In this document: piece after piece, positions 41,762-49,589 of the stretch
Position numbering within the stretch: the stretch's first letter is position 1
Layout: every line of letters starts with the position of its first letter
From: Streptomyces sp. CG4
Lineage (GTDB): Bacteria; Actinomycetota; Actinomycetes; Streptomycetales; Streptomycetaceae
DNA length: 64,000 nucleotides
NCBI RefSeq assembly: GCF_041080655.1
Contig: NZ_CP163525.1
Coordinates: forward strand, 1,054,001-1,118,000
Reading direction: 5' to 3'
Position numbers and translations under genes: made by a program
The notes under the pieces: generated by a model
The model's database searches: none
What the model was told of the DNA's origin: nothing
Seen by the model: only the letters and a program-made list of their open reading frames with translations

Positions 41762-44700
41762 TCAGCCCGCCGCGTACACGTCCTCGACGTAACGGCCGTC
41801 CGCCACCAGCGTGCTGAGCCAGCTCTCGGCCGCCGCCTCGTCGCTGCCCGGGGTGCGCTCCCGGTACAGCGTGCGGAACGCCTCCCGGACGCCGGGCGCC
41901 ATCCGGGCGCCGTCGCCGCAGACGTACACCCGGGCGCCGGAGTCCAGCAGTTGCCAGATCTCGTCGGCCTCGGCGGCGATGCGGTGCTGCACGAAGGCGG
42001 CGCCGTTCTCGGGGGCGGCGCTGAAGGCCGGGCGCAGCGAGACGGCACCGGCCGCCTCGGCGGCCCGCAGTTCCCCGGCGTGCAGGAAGTCGGCGTCGGG
42101 GGCGTCGCAGCCGAAGTACAGCAGTGCGGGCGGGAGTTGGGCGCCGGTGGCGCGGGCCGCGGCGCGGTCGGCGACGGCGCCGCGGAAGGGGGCGAGTCCG
42201 GTGCCGGCGGCGACCATCACGACCGGCGCCGAGCCGTCGATCCGGAAGACCTCGCGGCAGGGCTGGATCCGGGCGTGGATCACGTCGCCGGCTGTTCGGG
42301 TGGCGAGGTGGCCGGAGCCGGTGCCGCGGTAGCGGCCCTTGCCGGAGCGGGCGGGGGCGTCCAGGACGGAGACCATGAGGTCGATGTGGTCCGGGGCGGC
42401 CGCCGGGGAGGAGGAGACCGAGTAGTGGCGGGGCTTGAGCGGGGTCAGCAGGTCGAGCAGGACCGGCCAGTCGAGCGCGCCGCGCAGCGCGGGGTGGTCC
42501 TCGGCCAGCTCCAGCAGGGTGCGCGGATCGTCGTCGCCGAGGGCGGCGAGGGCGGCACGCTCGGGTGGGCAGGGGTTGGCCGCGGCGAGCAGGCCCAGCT
42601 GCCGGGCCGTCGGCCGCTCCTGCAACTCGACGTGGTGCGTGAGGAGTTGCCGTACGGACAGCGGGCGGTCCACGGCGAGGCCTCCCCCACGCTCGGCTCC
42701 GCTCGCGCGGGGGGACCCCCATCGGCGCGGACGGGCGGCCCGGATGTCCAGGACGGCATCCGGGTCGAGGCCGAACGCGGCGACGGCGCGGTCCACCAGC
42801 TCCGGGGCGTTGGCCGGCAGTACGGTCAGATGGTCGGCGGTGCGGTAGGTGACGCCCTCGGGCAGCGCGATGCGCAGGAACCGCTTGGTGCGCGGGTACC
42901 CCGGCGCGGTCAGGTCGTACGCCTCGGTCACGGTCATCGGGACCAGTTCGTGCCGGGCGGCCACGGCGTCCAGCGGGCCGCCGGTCAGCGTGCGGACCTC
43001 GTAGGCGTGCGTGGGTTCGGCGGAGTCGTCCCGCAGGGCGTCGGGGTCGCCGTACTCCGTCAGGAGCGCCGTGCGCAGCCGGGTCGTGAACTCCCGTACG
43101 GCGCCGGTGAGATCGCCGGAGGCATCGGCGGCGGCGCGGTCGGTCAGGCGGGTGGCGCCCAGCTCGGCGAGGCGGGCGTCGATGCGGGTGGGGACGTGCT
43201 GGTAGGTGGCGGCCCAGTTGCGGTCGCCGACGCCGAGGACGGCGTAGGTCACGCCCGTCAGGTCGGAGGTGCCGTCCAGCCAGGCGGCGAAGGCGGCGGC
43301 ATCGTCGGTGGGGCGGCCGTTGTAGGAGGCGGCGGTGATGACGACGGGGCGGTCGCTGGGCAGTCCGTCCGCGTAGGCGTCCAGGGCGGCGACCTCGGTG
43401 GCGCAGCCCACGGCGGCGGCCTCGTCGGCGAGCTGGGCGGCGAAGGCGCGGCAGGTGCCGTAGTTGCTGCCGTGCAGGAAGAGGGCGCTGGTGCCGGGGC
43501 GGACGCGGGCCGGGAGTGTGTCCGGGGCGGCGGTCGCCTCGGACTCGGTCACGGCGGCCCCGGGCAGCGCGGCGTGGGCGCGGTCGGCGGGGGTGCGCGG
43601 GGTGAGCGTGAGGGTGAAGCCCTCGGGCTTGAGGGTAAGGGTCTCCTTCACGGTGAGCCGGTAGCCGGCGTGGTCGTGCAGCCGGTAGCGGTGGACCAGC
43701 AGGGCGAGCAGCATGGTCGCCTCGTGCAGCGCGAACTGCCGCCCGATGCAGGCGCGTTCACCGGTGCCGAAGGGCTTGAAGGCGTGCACCGGGCGAGCCG
43801 CCTCCGCCGCGGCGGTGAACCGCTCGGGGTCGAACAGCTCCGGGTTGTCGCCCCACACGGGCTGCCGGTGCAGCATCGGGGCGACCACGGTGACGGCCTG
43901 GCCGGCCCGGAGCGGGATGCGGCCGCCGAGCAGGGTGTCCTCGCGGGCGTGCCGGCTGAAGGCGGCCGCGGTCGGCCACAGCCGGAGCGCCTCGTTGAGG
44001 ACCTGGCGGGTGTAGGCGAGCCGGCCGATGTCGTCGTACGACGGCTCCGGGTCGGCCGCGTCGCCCCACAGCGCGTCCGCCTCGCGCTGCACCAGCCGGA
44101 GCACGGCGGGGTGCTTGGCGAGGTAGTACAGGGCGAAGGACATGGCACCGGAGGTCGTCTCGTGGCCGGCGATCAGGAAGGTGATGACCTGGTTGCGGAT
44201 GTTGGCCGCGTCCAGGGGGGTGCCGTCGGCGGGGTGCGGTGCGCTGAGCATCAGCCCGAGCAGGTCCTCGGCGCCGCTCTGGTCGGTGCCGGCGCGGGAG
44301 GCGATGACGTCGTCCACGACCTGGGCGAGGTAGTCGGCGTCCGCGCGGAAGGCCGTGTCGGCGGCGGAGTGGTCCTGGCCGGGGGTGCGGCCCAGCCGGT
44401 TCATGCTCCACTCCAGGCAGCGGACCATCGACTCCACGAAGGGGTGCGGCTCGCTGCGCTCGAAGGAGCCGAAGTCGTAGTCGAATCCGGCCAGCCCGAT
44501 GGTGTCGAGGGTCATGCGGGTCATGTCGTCGGCCACGTCCACGGCCTGCCCGTCGCGGGCCGCGCGGTCCCAGGAGTCGATGAGCCGGCGGGCCACCTTG
44601 AACATCACCGGGTGGTAGGTGCGCATCGAGCCGAGCGCGAAGGCGGGCATCAGGATGTCGTGCGCCTTGGCCCAGTTGGGCTCGTCGTTGTAGGCGGTGA

Positions 44701-44977
44701 ACAGGCCGTCGGCGGCGAATTCCCGCACGTTCTCCAGGGCGGGCCCGATGTGCTTGGCGAACCGCTCCTCGTCGGCGAGGTCCGCGACCAGATCGGCGTC
44801 CGCGACGAACAGCACGTCCCGGCCGTGCAGCCGACGCACCAGTACCGGGCCGTGGGCCCGCATCAGCTCCATGATCTGCTGCATGGGGGTGCGGCCGGGT
44901 CCGGTGGCGGTGATGTCGACGACGGGGACGCCGGGCAGGGTTCCGGCCGGATCGGGGCGCAGTGCGGTGGGAGCCAT
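41762..44977 (-). CDS. Self-sufficient P450-CPR fusion (CYP102 / P450-BM3 type)
   Basis: A 1071-residue cytosolic fatty-acid monooxygenase fused to its NADPH reductase. P450 half: I-helix FLIAGHETTSGAMSFALYYL, ExxR in ALRLWP context, haem loop KPFGTGERACIGRQFALHEA (Cys about 410). The flavodoxin FMN domain opens with ALFLHGSNYGTCRAFAAQLA. The FAD/NADP half includes PRHYSVSSSPAAAPDHIDLM and FRGAVADRAAARATGAQLPP. A 14-codon in-frame insert from a palindromic repeat lies between about 752 and 766. ATG at 44977 has only AAAGG 13 nt away; a longer frame lacks family support. A palindrome at 45074-45091 and 12-bp repeats at 45170-45205 lie upstream, with a divergent PAS-LuxR regulator. Confidence 0.94.
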   Translation of the reverse strand: MAPTALRPDPAGTLPGVPVVDITATGPGRTPMQQIMELMRAHGPVLVRRLHGRDVLFVADADLVADLADEERFAKHIGPALENVREFAADGLFTAYNDEPNWAKAHDILMPAFALGSMRTYHPVMFKVARRLIDSWDRAARDGQAVDVADDMTRMTLDTIGLAGFDYDFGSFERSEPHPFVESMVRCLEWSMNRLGRTPGQDHSAADTAFRADADYLAQVVDDVIASRAGTDQSGAEDLLGLMLSAPHPADGTPLDAANIRNQVITFLIAGHETTSGAMSFALYYLAKHPAVLRLVQREADALWGDAADPEPSYDDIGRLAYTRQVLNEALRLWPTAAAFSRHAREDTLLGGRIPLRAGQAVTVVAPMLHRQPVWGDNPELFDPERFTAAAEAARPVHAFKPFGTGERACIGRQFALHEATMLLALLVHRYRLHDHAGYRLTVKETLTLKPEGFTLTLTPRTPADRAHAALPGAAVTESEATAAPDTLPARVRPGTSALFLHGSNYGTCRAFAAQLADEAAAVGCATEVAALDAYADGLPSDRPVVITAASYNGRPTDDAAAFAAWLDGTSDLTGVTYAVLGVGDRNWAATYQHVPTRIDARLAELGATRLTDRAAADASGDLTGAVREFTTRLRTALLTEYGDPDALRDDSAEPTHAYEVRTLTGGPLDAVAARHELVPMTVTEAYDLTAPGYPRTKRFLRIALPEGVTYRTADHLTVLPANAPELVDRAVAAFGLDPDAVLDIRAARPRRWGSPRASGAERGGGLAVDRPLSVRQLLTHHVELQERPTARQLGLLAAANPCPPERAALAALGDDDPRTLLELAEDHPALRGALDWPVLLDLLTPLKPRHYSVSSSPAAAPDHIDLMVSVLDAPARSGKGRYRGTGSGHLATRTAGDVIHARIQPCREVFRIDGSAPVVMVAAGTGLAPFRGAVADRAAARATGAQLPPALLYFGCDAPDADFLHAGELRAAEAAGAVSLRPAFSAAPENGAAFVQHRIAAEADEIWQLLDSGARVYVCGDGARMAPGVREAFRTLYRERTPGSDEAAAESWLSTLVADGRYVEDVYAAG
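42680..42721 (-). repeat. Palindromic mini-repeat inserted in frame in the P450 reductase
   Basis: Reading minus, the segment runs GATGGGGGTCCCCCCGCGCG, then AGCGGAGCCGAGCGTGGGGG, then AGG. It is one of the abundant short repeats of Streptomyces genomes, from memory usually intergenic. It is translated as WGSPRASGAERGGG just before LAVDRPLSV, where CYP102 relatives go directly from a basic segment into the VDRPL strand. It is 14 codons, so the frame is kept. Confidence 0.75.
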
Positions 44978-45073
44978 GGCGCGACAACTGCCTTTCGCGG
45001 TGACGGAGTACTCGCGGTAACGGAGCACTGGGATCCAGGGTGGTCGACCTGTGGGGCGTACCCGCGCCACGGC

Positions 45074-45091
45074 ACTACACGATCGTGCAGT
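45074..45091. promoter_or_regulatory. Operator-like palindrome upstream of the P450 fusion
   Basis: ACTACACGATCGTGCAGT is an 18-bp inverted repeat with one mismatched pair around the perfect CACGATCGTG core. It lies 97 bp upstream of the P450-reductase start. TTGACT directly follows on the coding strand side of the P450 but a good -10 was not found. The binding protein is unknown; TetR repressors use such sites. Confidence 0.5.
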
Positions 45092-45169
45092 CAAAACTCG
45101 GTTGGGGGCCTTGCGCGGCCCCGGCGCCGCGCCCTGGGGGCGTCCGGTTTGCCGCTGACCTGGATCCAC

Positions 45170-45205
45170 GTCTTGGATGAGGTCTTGGATGAGGTCTTGG
45201 ATAAG
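45170..45205. repeat. Three 12-bp direct repeats in the divergent intergenic region
   Basis: GTCTTGGATGAG at 45170-45181 and 45182-45193 and GTCTTGGATAAG at 45194-45205 are exact tandem copies save one base. They sit 30 bp before the PAS-LuxR start. A spacing of about one helix turn is typical of iterons for a regulator binding to one face. Confidence 0.8.
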
Positions 45206-45234
45206 AGGGTGGCTGGACACTTCGGGAGGTGGCC

Positions 45235-45876
45235 GTGGACGCGGGGCGGGCCGACGGGGTCGTGTGGCGCAACCGGGCCCTGACCCTCTTCGACCGGGTG
45301 TCGGTGCCGGTCGCGGTATGCGACGTGTACGGCCTGGTGGTGCTGGCCAATCCCGCGATGGCGGCCGAGTGCGGTACGACGCCGGGGCGACTGCGCGGCC
45401 GGGACGTGCTGGAGCTGTTCCGCCCGCAGGAGACGGGCCAGGTGGAGCGGATCGCCGAGGCGCTGCGGCTGCGACACCGCTCGCGCTACCAGGTGTCGGT
45501 GCGCTGGCGGGCGCCCGGCGGCGCCGAACGGTTCGGGGAACTGACCGCGGACCCGGTGAGCGACAGCGTGGACGAGACACCGACCCTGCTCGTGATGCTG
45601 CGGGTGCGGGGCGAGTCCGCGCCGCCCGAGCCGAAACCGGTACGGGTCACGTCGGTGGAGGGCCGGGTACTGGCCCTGCTGGCGGGCGGCGCCACCACGG
45701 CGGCCGCCGCCCGCGAACTGGGCCTGAGCAAGGACGGCGTCACCTACCACCTACGGCGCCTGTCGGCCCGCTGGAACGCGGCCACCCGCACGGAACTGGT
45801 CGCCCGCGCCTACGCCTTGGGGGTCCTCGCACCCGGAGTGTGGCCACCGGAACCGAGGCCGACCGAAACGGGGTGA
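45235..45876 (+). CDS. PAS-domain LuxR-type regulator
   Basis: A 213-residue regulator. An N-terminal PAS-like fold (VPVAVCDVYGLVVLANPAMA, GRDVLELFRPQETGQVERIA) is joined to a LuxR/NarL-class helix-turn-helix (EGRVLALLAGGATTAAAARE, LGLSKDGVTYHLRRLSARWN). PAS could bind haem or a hydrophobic ligand. It is divergent from the P450-reductase gene and next to three 12-bp repeats, so it most likely activates that gene. GTG at 45235 is chosen because GGGAGG lies 5 nt upstream; a GTG at 45229 sits on the ribosome site itself. Confidence 0.82.
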   Translation: MDAGRADGVVWRNRALTLFDRVSVPVAVCDVYGLVVLANPAMAAECGTTPGRLRGRDVLELFRPQETGQVERIAEALRLRHRSRYQVSVRWRAPGGAERFGELTADPVSDSVDETPTLLVMLRVRGESAPPEPKPVRVTSVEGRVLALLAGGATTAAAARELGLSKDGVTYHLRRLSARWNAATRTELVARAYALGVLAPGVWPPEPRPTETG

Positions 45877-45944
45877 ACCACGCCGCCCGTCCCGCACCAG
45901 GGCGGCAACCGCCGGACAGGCCCTGCCCCCACGCACCGGGATTC

Positions 45945-46156
45945 GCCGAGGCCGAGCCGGACGTGCCGGGGGCGACCGAGGCCCAGCCGGGAGCACAGGA
46001 GGACGCCGAAGCCGAGCCCGGACACGCCCGAAGCCACCCGGGCCGAGCCGGACGCGCAGGAAGCGACCGAAGCCGAGCCGGAACAGGCAGAGCCGGAAAG
46101 CGCCGAGGCTCAGCCGGAAGTGCCAGAGGACGCCGATGCCGAGCCGGACCAGCGGG
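45945..46156. repeat. Degenerate Ala-Glu-Pro-coding repeats with a frame change
   Basis: Irregular repetition of GCCGAGCCGGA-like units. On the plus strand one frame reads AEAEPDVPGATEAQPGAQED and AEAEPG up to about 46020. The same composition then continues in another frame as EATRAEPDAQEATEAEPEQA, then EPESAEAQPEVPEDADAEPD. No start codon with a ribosome site precedes it. It looks like the remains of an acidic Pro-rich coding sequence. The rest of 45877-46288 shows no gene. Confidence 0.6.
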
Positions 46157-46288
46157 TCCGGTCGCCGCCGGGGTCGAGCGGCGGGCCGGACAGCCCGGCG
46201 GCCACGTGGTACAGCGCCTGCCGGGCACGCGACGGCAGCCCGTGCCGGAAATCCATTGGCCCGGCCTTCCCGTGGCTACGTAGGCTAG

Positions 46289-46317
46289 CCGTGAACCTAG
46301 ATCTATTAGGTTCACGG
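46289..46317. promoter_or_regulatory. Perfect 11-bp inverted repeat upstream of the FusB-like gene
   Basis: CCGTGAACCTA-GATCTAT-TAGGTTCACGG, eleven perfectly paired bases with a 7-nt AT-rich spacer, ends 25 bp before the ATG at 46343. It could be an operator, or a 5'-leader hairpin controlling translation or attenuation; its AT-rich core is unlike the surrounding DNA. A second palindrome, GGCTAGCC (46283-46290), abuts it. Confidence 0.7.
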
Positions 46318-46342
46318 TCACGAATCCGGAAGGACTCCCCCC

Positions 46343-46837
46343 ATGAAATCGCTCACCGAGCAGGACATCCGCAACTCGTTTATCAACTGCTCCAAGGGGG
46401 AGGCCAAGCGGCTGACGGTCCCGCGGGACCTCGGCGAACGCCCGTGGGACGACCTGGACTTCCTGGGCTGGCGCGATCCGGGCGCACCCGACCGCAGCTA
46501 TCTGGTCACCGAACGGGGCGACCGGCTCGTCGGCGTGGCCCTGCGCTTCCAGACCGCCCAGCGCGGGTTTCTGCACCGCAGCATGTGCTCGCTGTGTCTG
46601 ACCACGCATCCCGGTGGCGGGGTGACGCTGATGGCGGCGCGGAAGGCGGGCGCGGCGGGCCGCGAGGGCAACTCGGTCGGCCTGTACATGTGCACCGACC
46701 TGGCGTGTTCGCTGTACGTACGGGGCAAGAAGGTGCCGGAGTCCGGCGCCCGCTTCGAGGAGAGCCTGACGACGGAGGAGCAGATCGCCCGCACGACGGG
46801 CAATCTGTCCGGGTTCCTCGACAAGCTGTATACGTGA
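46343..46837 (+). CDS. FBP/FusB-type EF-G-binding zinc-finger protein
   Basis: A 164-residue protein of the elongation factor G-binding family. TEQDIRNSFINCSKGEAKRL is the typical helical opening. The C-terminal treble-clef zinc finger has MCSLCLTTHPGGGVTLMAAR and YMCTDLACSLYVRG, four Cys ligands in the FusB arrangement. FusB proteins release EF-G from ribosomes and give fusidic acid resistance in staphylococci; streptomycete homologues are common but little studied. GGAAGGA lies 9 nt before the ATG. The 11-bp inverted repeat 25 bp upstream suggests regulated expression. Confidence 0.86.
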   Translation: MKSLTEQDIRNSFINCSKGEAKRLTVPRDLGERPWDDLDFLGWRDPGAPDRSYLVTERGDRLVGVALRFQTAQRGFLHRSMCSLCLTTHPGGGVTLMAARKAGAAGREGNSVGLYMCTDLACSLYVRGKKVPESGARFEESLTTEEQIARTTGNLSGFLDKLYT

Positions 46838-46977
46838 CCGTTCGGGTCATAGCCGTGGATCTGCCGGTTGGTGAGCTGGAAGCCGAGGATCGCGACGTTC
46901 TTCGGACAGAAGTCGCGGGTGTCGAGGATGCTCGGCTCCAGGGCCACGTTGCCGAGGGAGACGACCCGGCTCACGGC
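46838..46977 (-). pseudogene. C-terminal remnant of a medium-chain dehydrogenase-like gene
   Basis: On the minus strand RVVSLGNVALEPSILDTRDF, then CPKNVAILGFQLTNRQIHGY and DPNGH, is unlike random antisense. It reads like the region after the nucleotide fold of zinc-type alcohol dehydrogenases and quinone reductases, where GxVVxLGN is followed by NVxILGFQL. Upstream codons (AVISAVENRPLSR) that fit the same protein are in a different frame, and no start or full domain exists. Identification of the family is tentative. Confidence 0.4.
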
Positions 46978-47095
46978 TGAGTGGCCGATTCTCCACCGCC
47001 GAGATCACCGCAGGCCACGCTTGCGGACGGTTTCCGTCCTCGATCCGGTATCCCCATACGTTCGACCCGCCCGAGGAACGGGAACAGGCCAAGGG

Positions 47096-48349
47096 ATGCA
47101 CGACGTACGCAAGTGGCCCGCGGGACTCCTGCGCCTGCTGAAGCGCCGCCGGGAGCCGGTGGTGGTCCAGACGCTGCGGTCGGCGACGGCGGCGACCATC
47201 GCCTACGTCGTCGCCCTCCGGCTGAGCCCCGAGCCGGCCCCGCTCACCGCGCCCCTGACCGCGCTGCTGGTCGTCCAGGTGACCTTCTACGCCACCCTCA
47301 CCAACGGCATCCGCCGGGTGAACTCGGTGGTGGCCGGGGTCCTGGTCGCCATCGTCTTCAGCGTGCTGGTGGGGCTGACCTGGTGGAGCCTCGCGCTGCT
47401 GATCGTGGCCGCGCTGGCCGTCGGGCACCTGGTGCGGGTCGACGAGTACGTGGCCGAGGTGGCGATCAGCGCCATGCTGGTCCTCGGGGTCACCACCGTC
47501 GGGTTCACCGCCTGGGCGCGGATCGTGGAGACGCTGATCGGCGCGGTCGTCGGGACGGCCTGCAATCTGCTGCTCGCACCACCGGTGTGGGTGGACGAGG
47601 CGGGCCGCTCGATCGAGGACCTGGCGCGCCGGGTACGGCAGTTGATGCTGCGGATGGGTGAGGAGGCCGCCGGCCGGACCCCCTGGGAGCGGGCGGCCGA
47701 GCGGCTGCACGAGGCGCGCCTGCTGGACCAGCACATCGCCCATGTGGACGCCTCGCTGCGGCAGGCCGAGGACAGCCTGCGGCTCAATCCGCGCGTCAGG
47801 GAGGGGCTGCTGCACCGGGTGGTGCTGCGCACCGGTCTGGACACGCTGGAGATCTGCACGGTGGTCCTGCGGGTGCTGGCCCGGTCCCTCACGGACCTGG
47901 CGAAGGCGCGCGGGGCCGAGGACCTGTTCCCGCCCCGGGTCGGGGCGACCGTGGCGCAGCTGCTGTCGGAGATCGGCGACGCGGTGGTCAGCTTCGCGGT
48001 CCTGGTCACCACCCATCTCAGCGAGAACGCCGAGTCGGCGGAGGCCCGCCTCACCGCCGAGCTGCACACCGCGGCCGGCACCCGGGACCGGCTGGCCGAG
48101 CTGCTCCGCGAGGAGGTCGCCGAGGACTGGGCGAACTGGCAGCTGCTCGGCGCCGTACTGACCGAGACGACCCGGATCGTCGACGAGCTGAACACCGAGC
48201 ACCGTGCCCGCCGCCTGCTGGAGGAACTGGACCGGGTCTCCCGCGAGCATCGGGCGAAGCTGCCCCGGATGACCCGGCTGCGCGAGCGGCTCGGGGTGCA
48301 GGAGGAGCTGTGGCGGAACCGTACGGGGTTCGGCGAGCGTTCTCGGTGA
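47096..48349 (+). CDS. FUSC / aromatic acid exporter-like membrane protein
   Basis: A 417-residue protein. The N-terminal 170 residues form about six membrane helices (TLRSATAATIAYVVALRLSP, LTAPLTALLVVQVTFYATLT, VNSVVAGVLVAIVFSVLVGL) of the ArAE/FUSC type. The C-terminal half is soluble and helical with long charged segments (RAAERLHEARLLDQHIAHVD; ELHTAAGTRDRLAELLREEV), a likely coiled coil in the cytoplasm. FUSC proteins export aromatic acids or other small molecules; the ligand is unknown. ATG at 47096 is chosen because helices begin right after it; AAGGG abuts the start codon. Confidence 0.85.
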   Translation: MHDVRKWPAGLLRLLKRRREPVVVQTLRSATAATIAYVVALRLSPEPAPLTAPLTALLVVQVTFYATLTNGIRRVNSVVAGVLVAIVFSVLVGLTWWSLALLIVAALAVGHLVRVDEYVAEVAISAMLVLGVTTVGFTAWARIVETLIGAVVGTACNLLLAPPVWVDEAGRSIEDLARRVRQLMLRMGEEAAGRTPWERAAERLHEARLLDQHIAHVDASLRQAEDSLRLNPRVREGLLHRVVLRTGLDTLEICTVVLRVLARSLTDLAKARGAEDLFPPRVGATVAQLLSEIGDAVVSFAVLVTTHLSENAESAEARLTAELHTAAGTRDRLAELLREEVAEDWANWQLLGAVLTETTRIVDELNTEHRARRLLEELDRVSREHRAKLPRMTRLRERLGVQEELWRNRTGFGERSR

Positions 48350-48382
48350 GGACGAACGTACTCACGGGAGGTGAGCGTTCCG

Positions 48383-49480
48383 ATGCGAGAGCTGGACGAA
48401 GGGGGCGACCGGATGGCCGGTTCCGGGGTGCGGATCGACGGGAACACATTGCGGCTGCCCGGCGGGGTGGCGGTGCGTTTCGTGCGCACGCTGCGGCTGC
48501 CGGAGACGGGCACGCATCCGCTGCCGCCGGGGCTGGGCGAGTTCCCGGTCCGGCGGGTCGCGGACCATGCCGACACGGTTCCACCGGAGTGGCGGGCGCG
48601 CGGTGGCGTGATGCTGCCGGTGTATCTGCGCGAGGCGATGTGGCTGAGCTTCTCCAGGACGACGGAGCCGGCCGCGCTGCAGGTCGGGGTCGGCAAGGTG
48701 TGCGCGGTGTCCGGGCGGCCCTGGAGCGACCGTCTCGCCCGGGATCCGCAGAACTACGTGGTGCTGCCCCGCCAGCCCTGGCTGGACGGCATCAACTCCG
48801 GAAAGGGCACGGTCCGCCAGTTCGTCGCCGTGCCGCTGGGCCTCGGTGCGACGGTGGAGGGGCAGGTCACCGGCGAGGAGGTGTGGGGCGGGGTGCAGCT
48901 GCAGTCTTTCCCGCTGAAGGAACCGCAGCTCACCGAGTGGCGGCGCCGCGAGCGGGAGCGGGCGGAGGCGCGGCGCAGATCCCGGGCGGGCGGACCGGCG
49001 GGCGGGTTCGGCGCGCCGATGACGATGATGGCGTCCGCCCAGGGCGCGCCGGGTGCACCGGGGGCGCCGGCCGCCCCGGGCGCCCCGCAGACCGGTGGCG
49101 CCGCGATGGGTCTCGGTGTCGGCGGCACCATGCGCCAGGAGGTCTACCGGGACGAACGGCCGCTGACGGACTGGTCCGAGCAGCCCGCCGGGCGTGTGTT
49201 CGTGCACCTGGTCACGCCGCCGCAGTGGCGGCGCATCACCGGTGAGGCACCCCCGCCGTCACCGGTGGACCGGGCGGCGTATACGAACGCGGGACTGCCC
49301 TGGTACGACTACTACGACGCCGATGCCGAGGATCTGGCCCCCACCGACACCCTGGAGGAGGTCAAGCCGGTCGGCGAGTGGCTCGGGGACGACCTGGACC
49401 CGTGGCAGCCGCCGTCCGCGGATCAGGTGACCCCGCTGAAGGACGCGCCGGGCAAGCCGGTCGAGGACGGCGAGTGGTGA
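48383..49480 (+). CDS. Conserved hypothetical protein with Gly-Ala-Pro linker
   Basis: A 365-residue soluble protein with no recognised domain. The first 200 residues are beta-rich (SGVRIDGNTLRLPGGVAVRF; TVPPEWRARGGVMLPVYLRE; INSGKGTVRQFVAVPLGLGA). A charged helix ERERAEARRRSRAGGPAGGF leads into a collagen-like GAPGAPGAPAAPGAP linker. The C-terminal 90 residues are acidic with WYDYYDADAEDLAPTD and end VEDGEW. I recall homologues only as conserved hypothetical genes. ATG at 48383 with GGAGG 11 nt upstream; a GTG at 48371 is too close to that site. It follows the FUSC gene by 33 bp, perhaps co-transcribed. Confidence 0.75.
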   Translation: MRELDEGGDRMAGSGVRIDGNTLRLPGGVAVRFVRTLRLPETGTHPLPPGLGEFPVRRVADHADTVPPEWRARGGVMLPVYLREAMWLSFSRTTEPAALQVGVGKVCAVSGRPWSDRLARDPQNYVVLPRQPWLDGINSGKGTVRQFVAVPLGLGATVEGQVTGEEVWGGVQLQSFPLKEPQLTEWRRRERERAEARRRSRAGGPAGGFGAPMTMMASAQGAPGAPGAPAAPGAPQTGGAAMGLGVGGTMRQEVYRDERPLTDWSEQPAGRVFVHLVTPPQWRRITGEAPPPSPVDRAAYTNAGLPWYDYYDADAEDLAPTDTLEEVKPVGEWLGDDLDPWQPPSADQVTPLKDAPGKPVEDGEW

Positions 49481-49589
49481 GTCGTCGCGTTGCGCGGTGC
49501 GCAACTCCCGTTGCCCTGCTTGCCGTTGCCCGACGGCAGGGGCCAAGGTGGCTGTCACGACGGGGGCCGACGACGACCTGAGGTGCGCC

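Noticed and set aside
46120..46283. A small gene starting with GTG at 46120 (PEDADAEPDQRV...)
   Set aside because: No ribosome site, and it is a continuation of the degenerate repeat rather than an independent protein.
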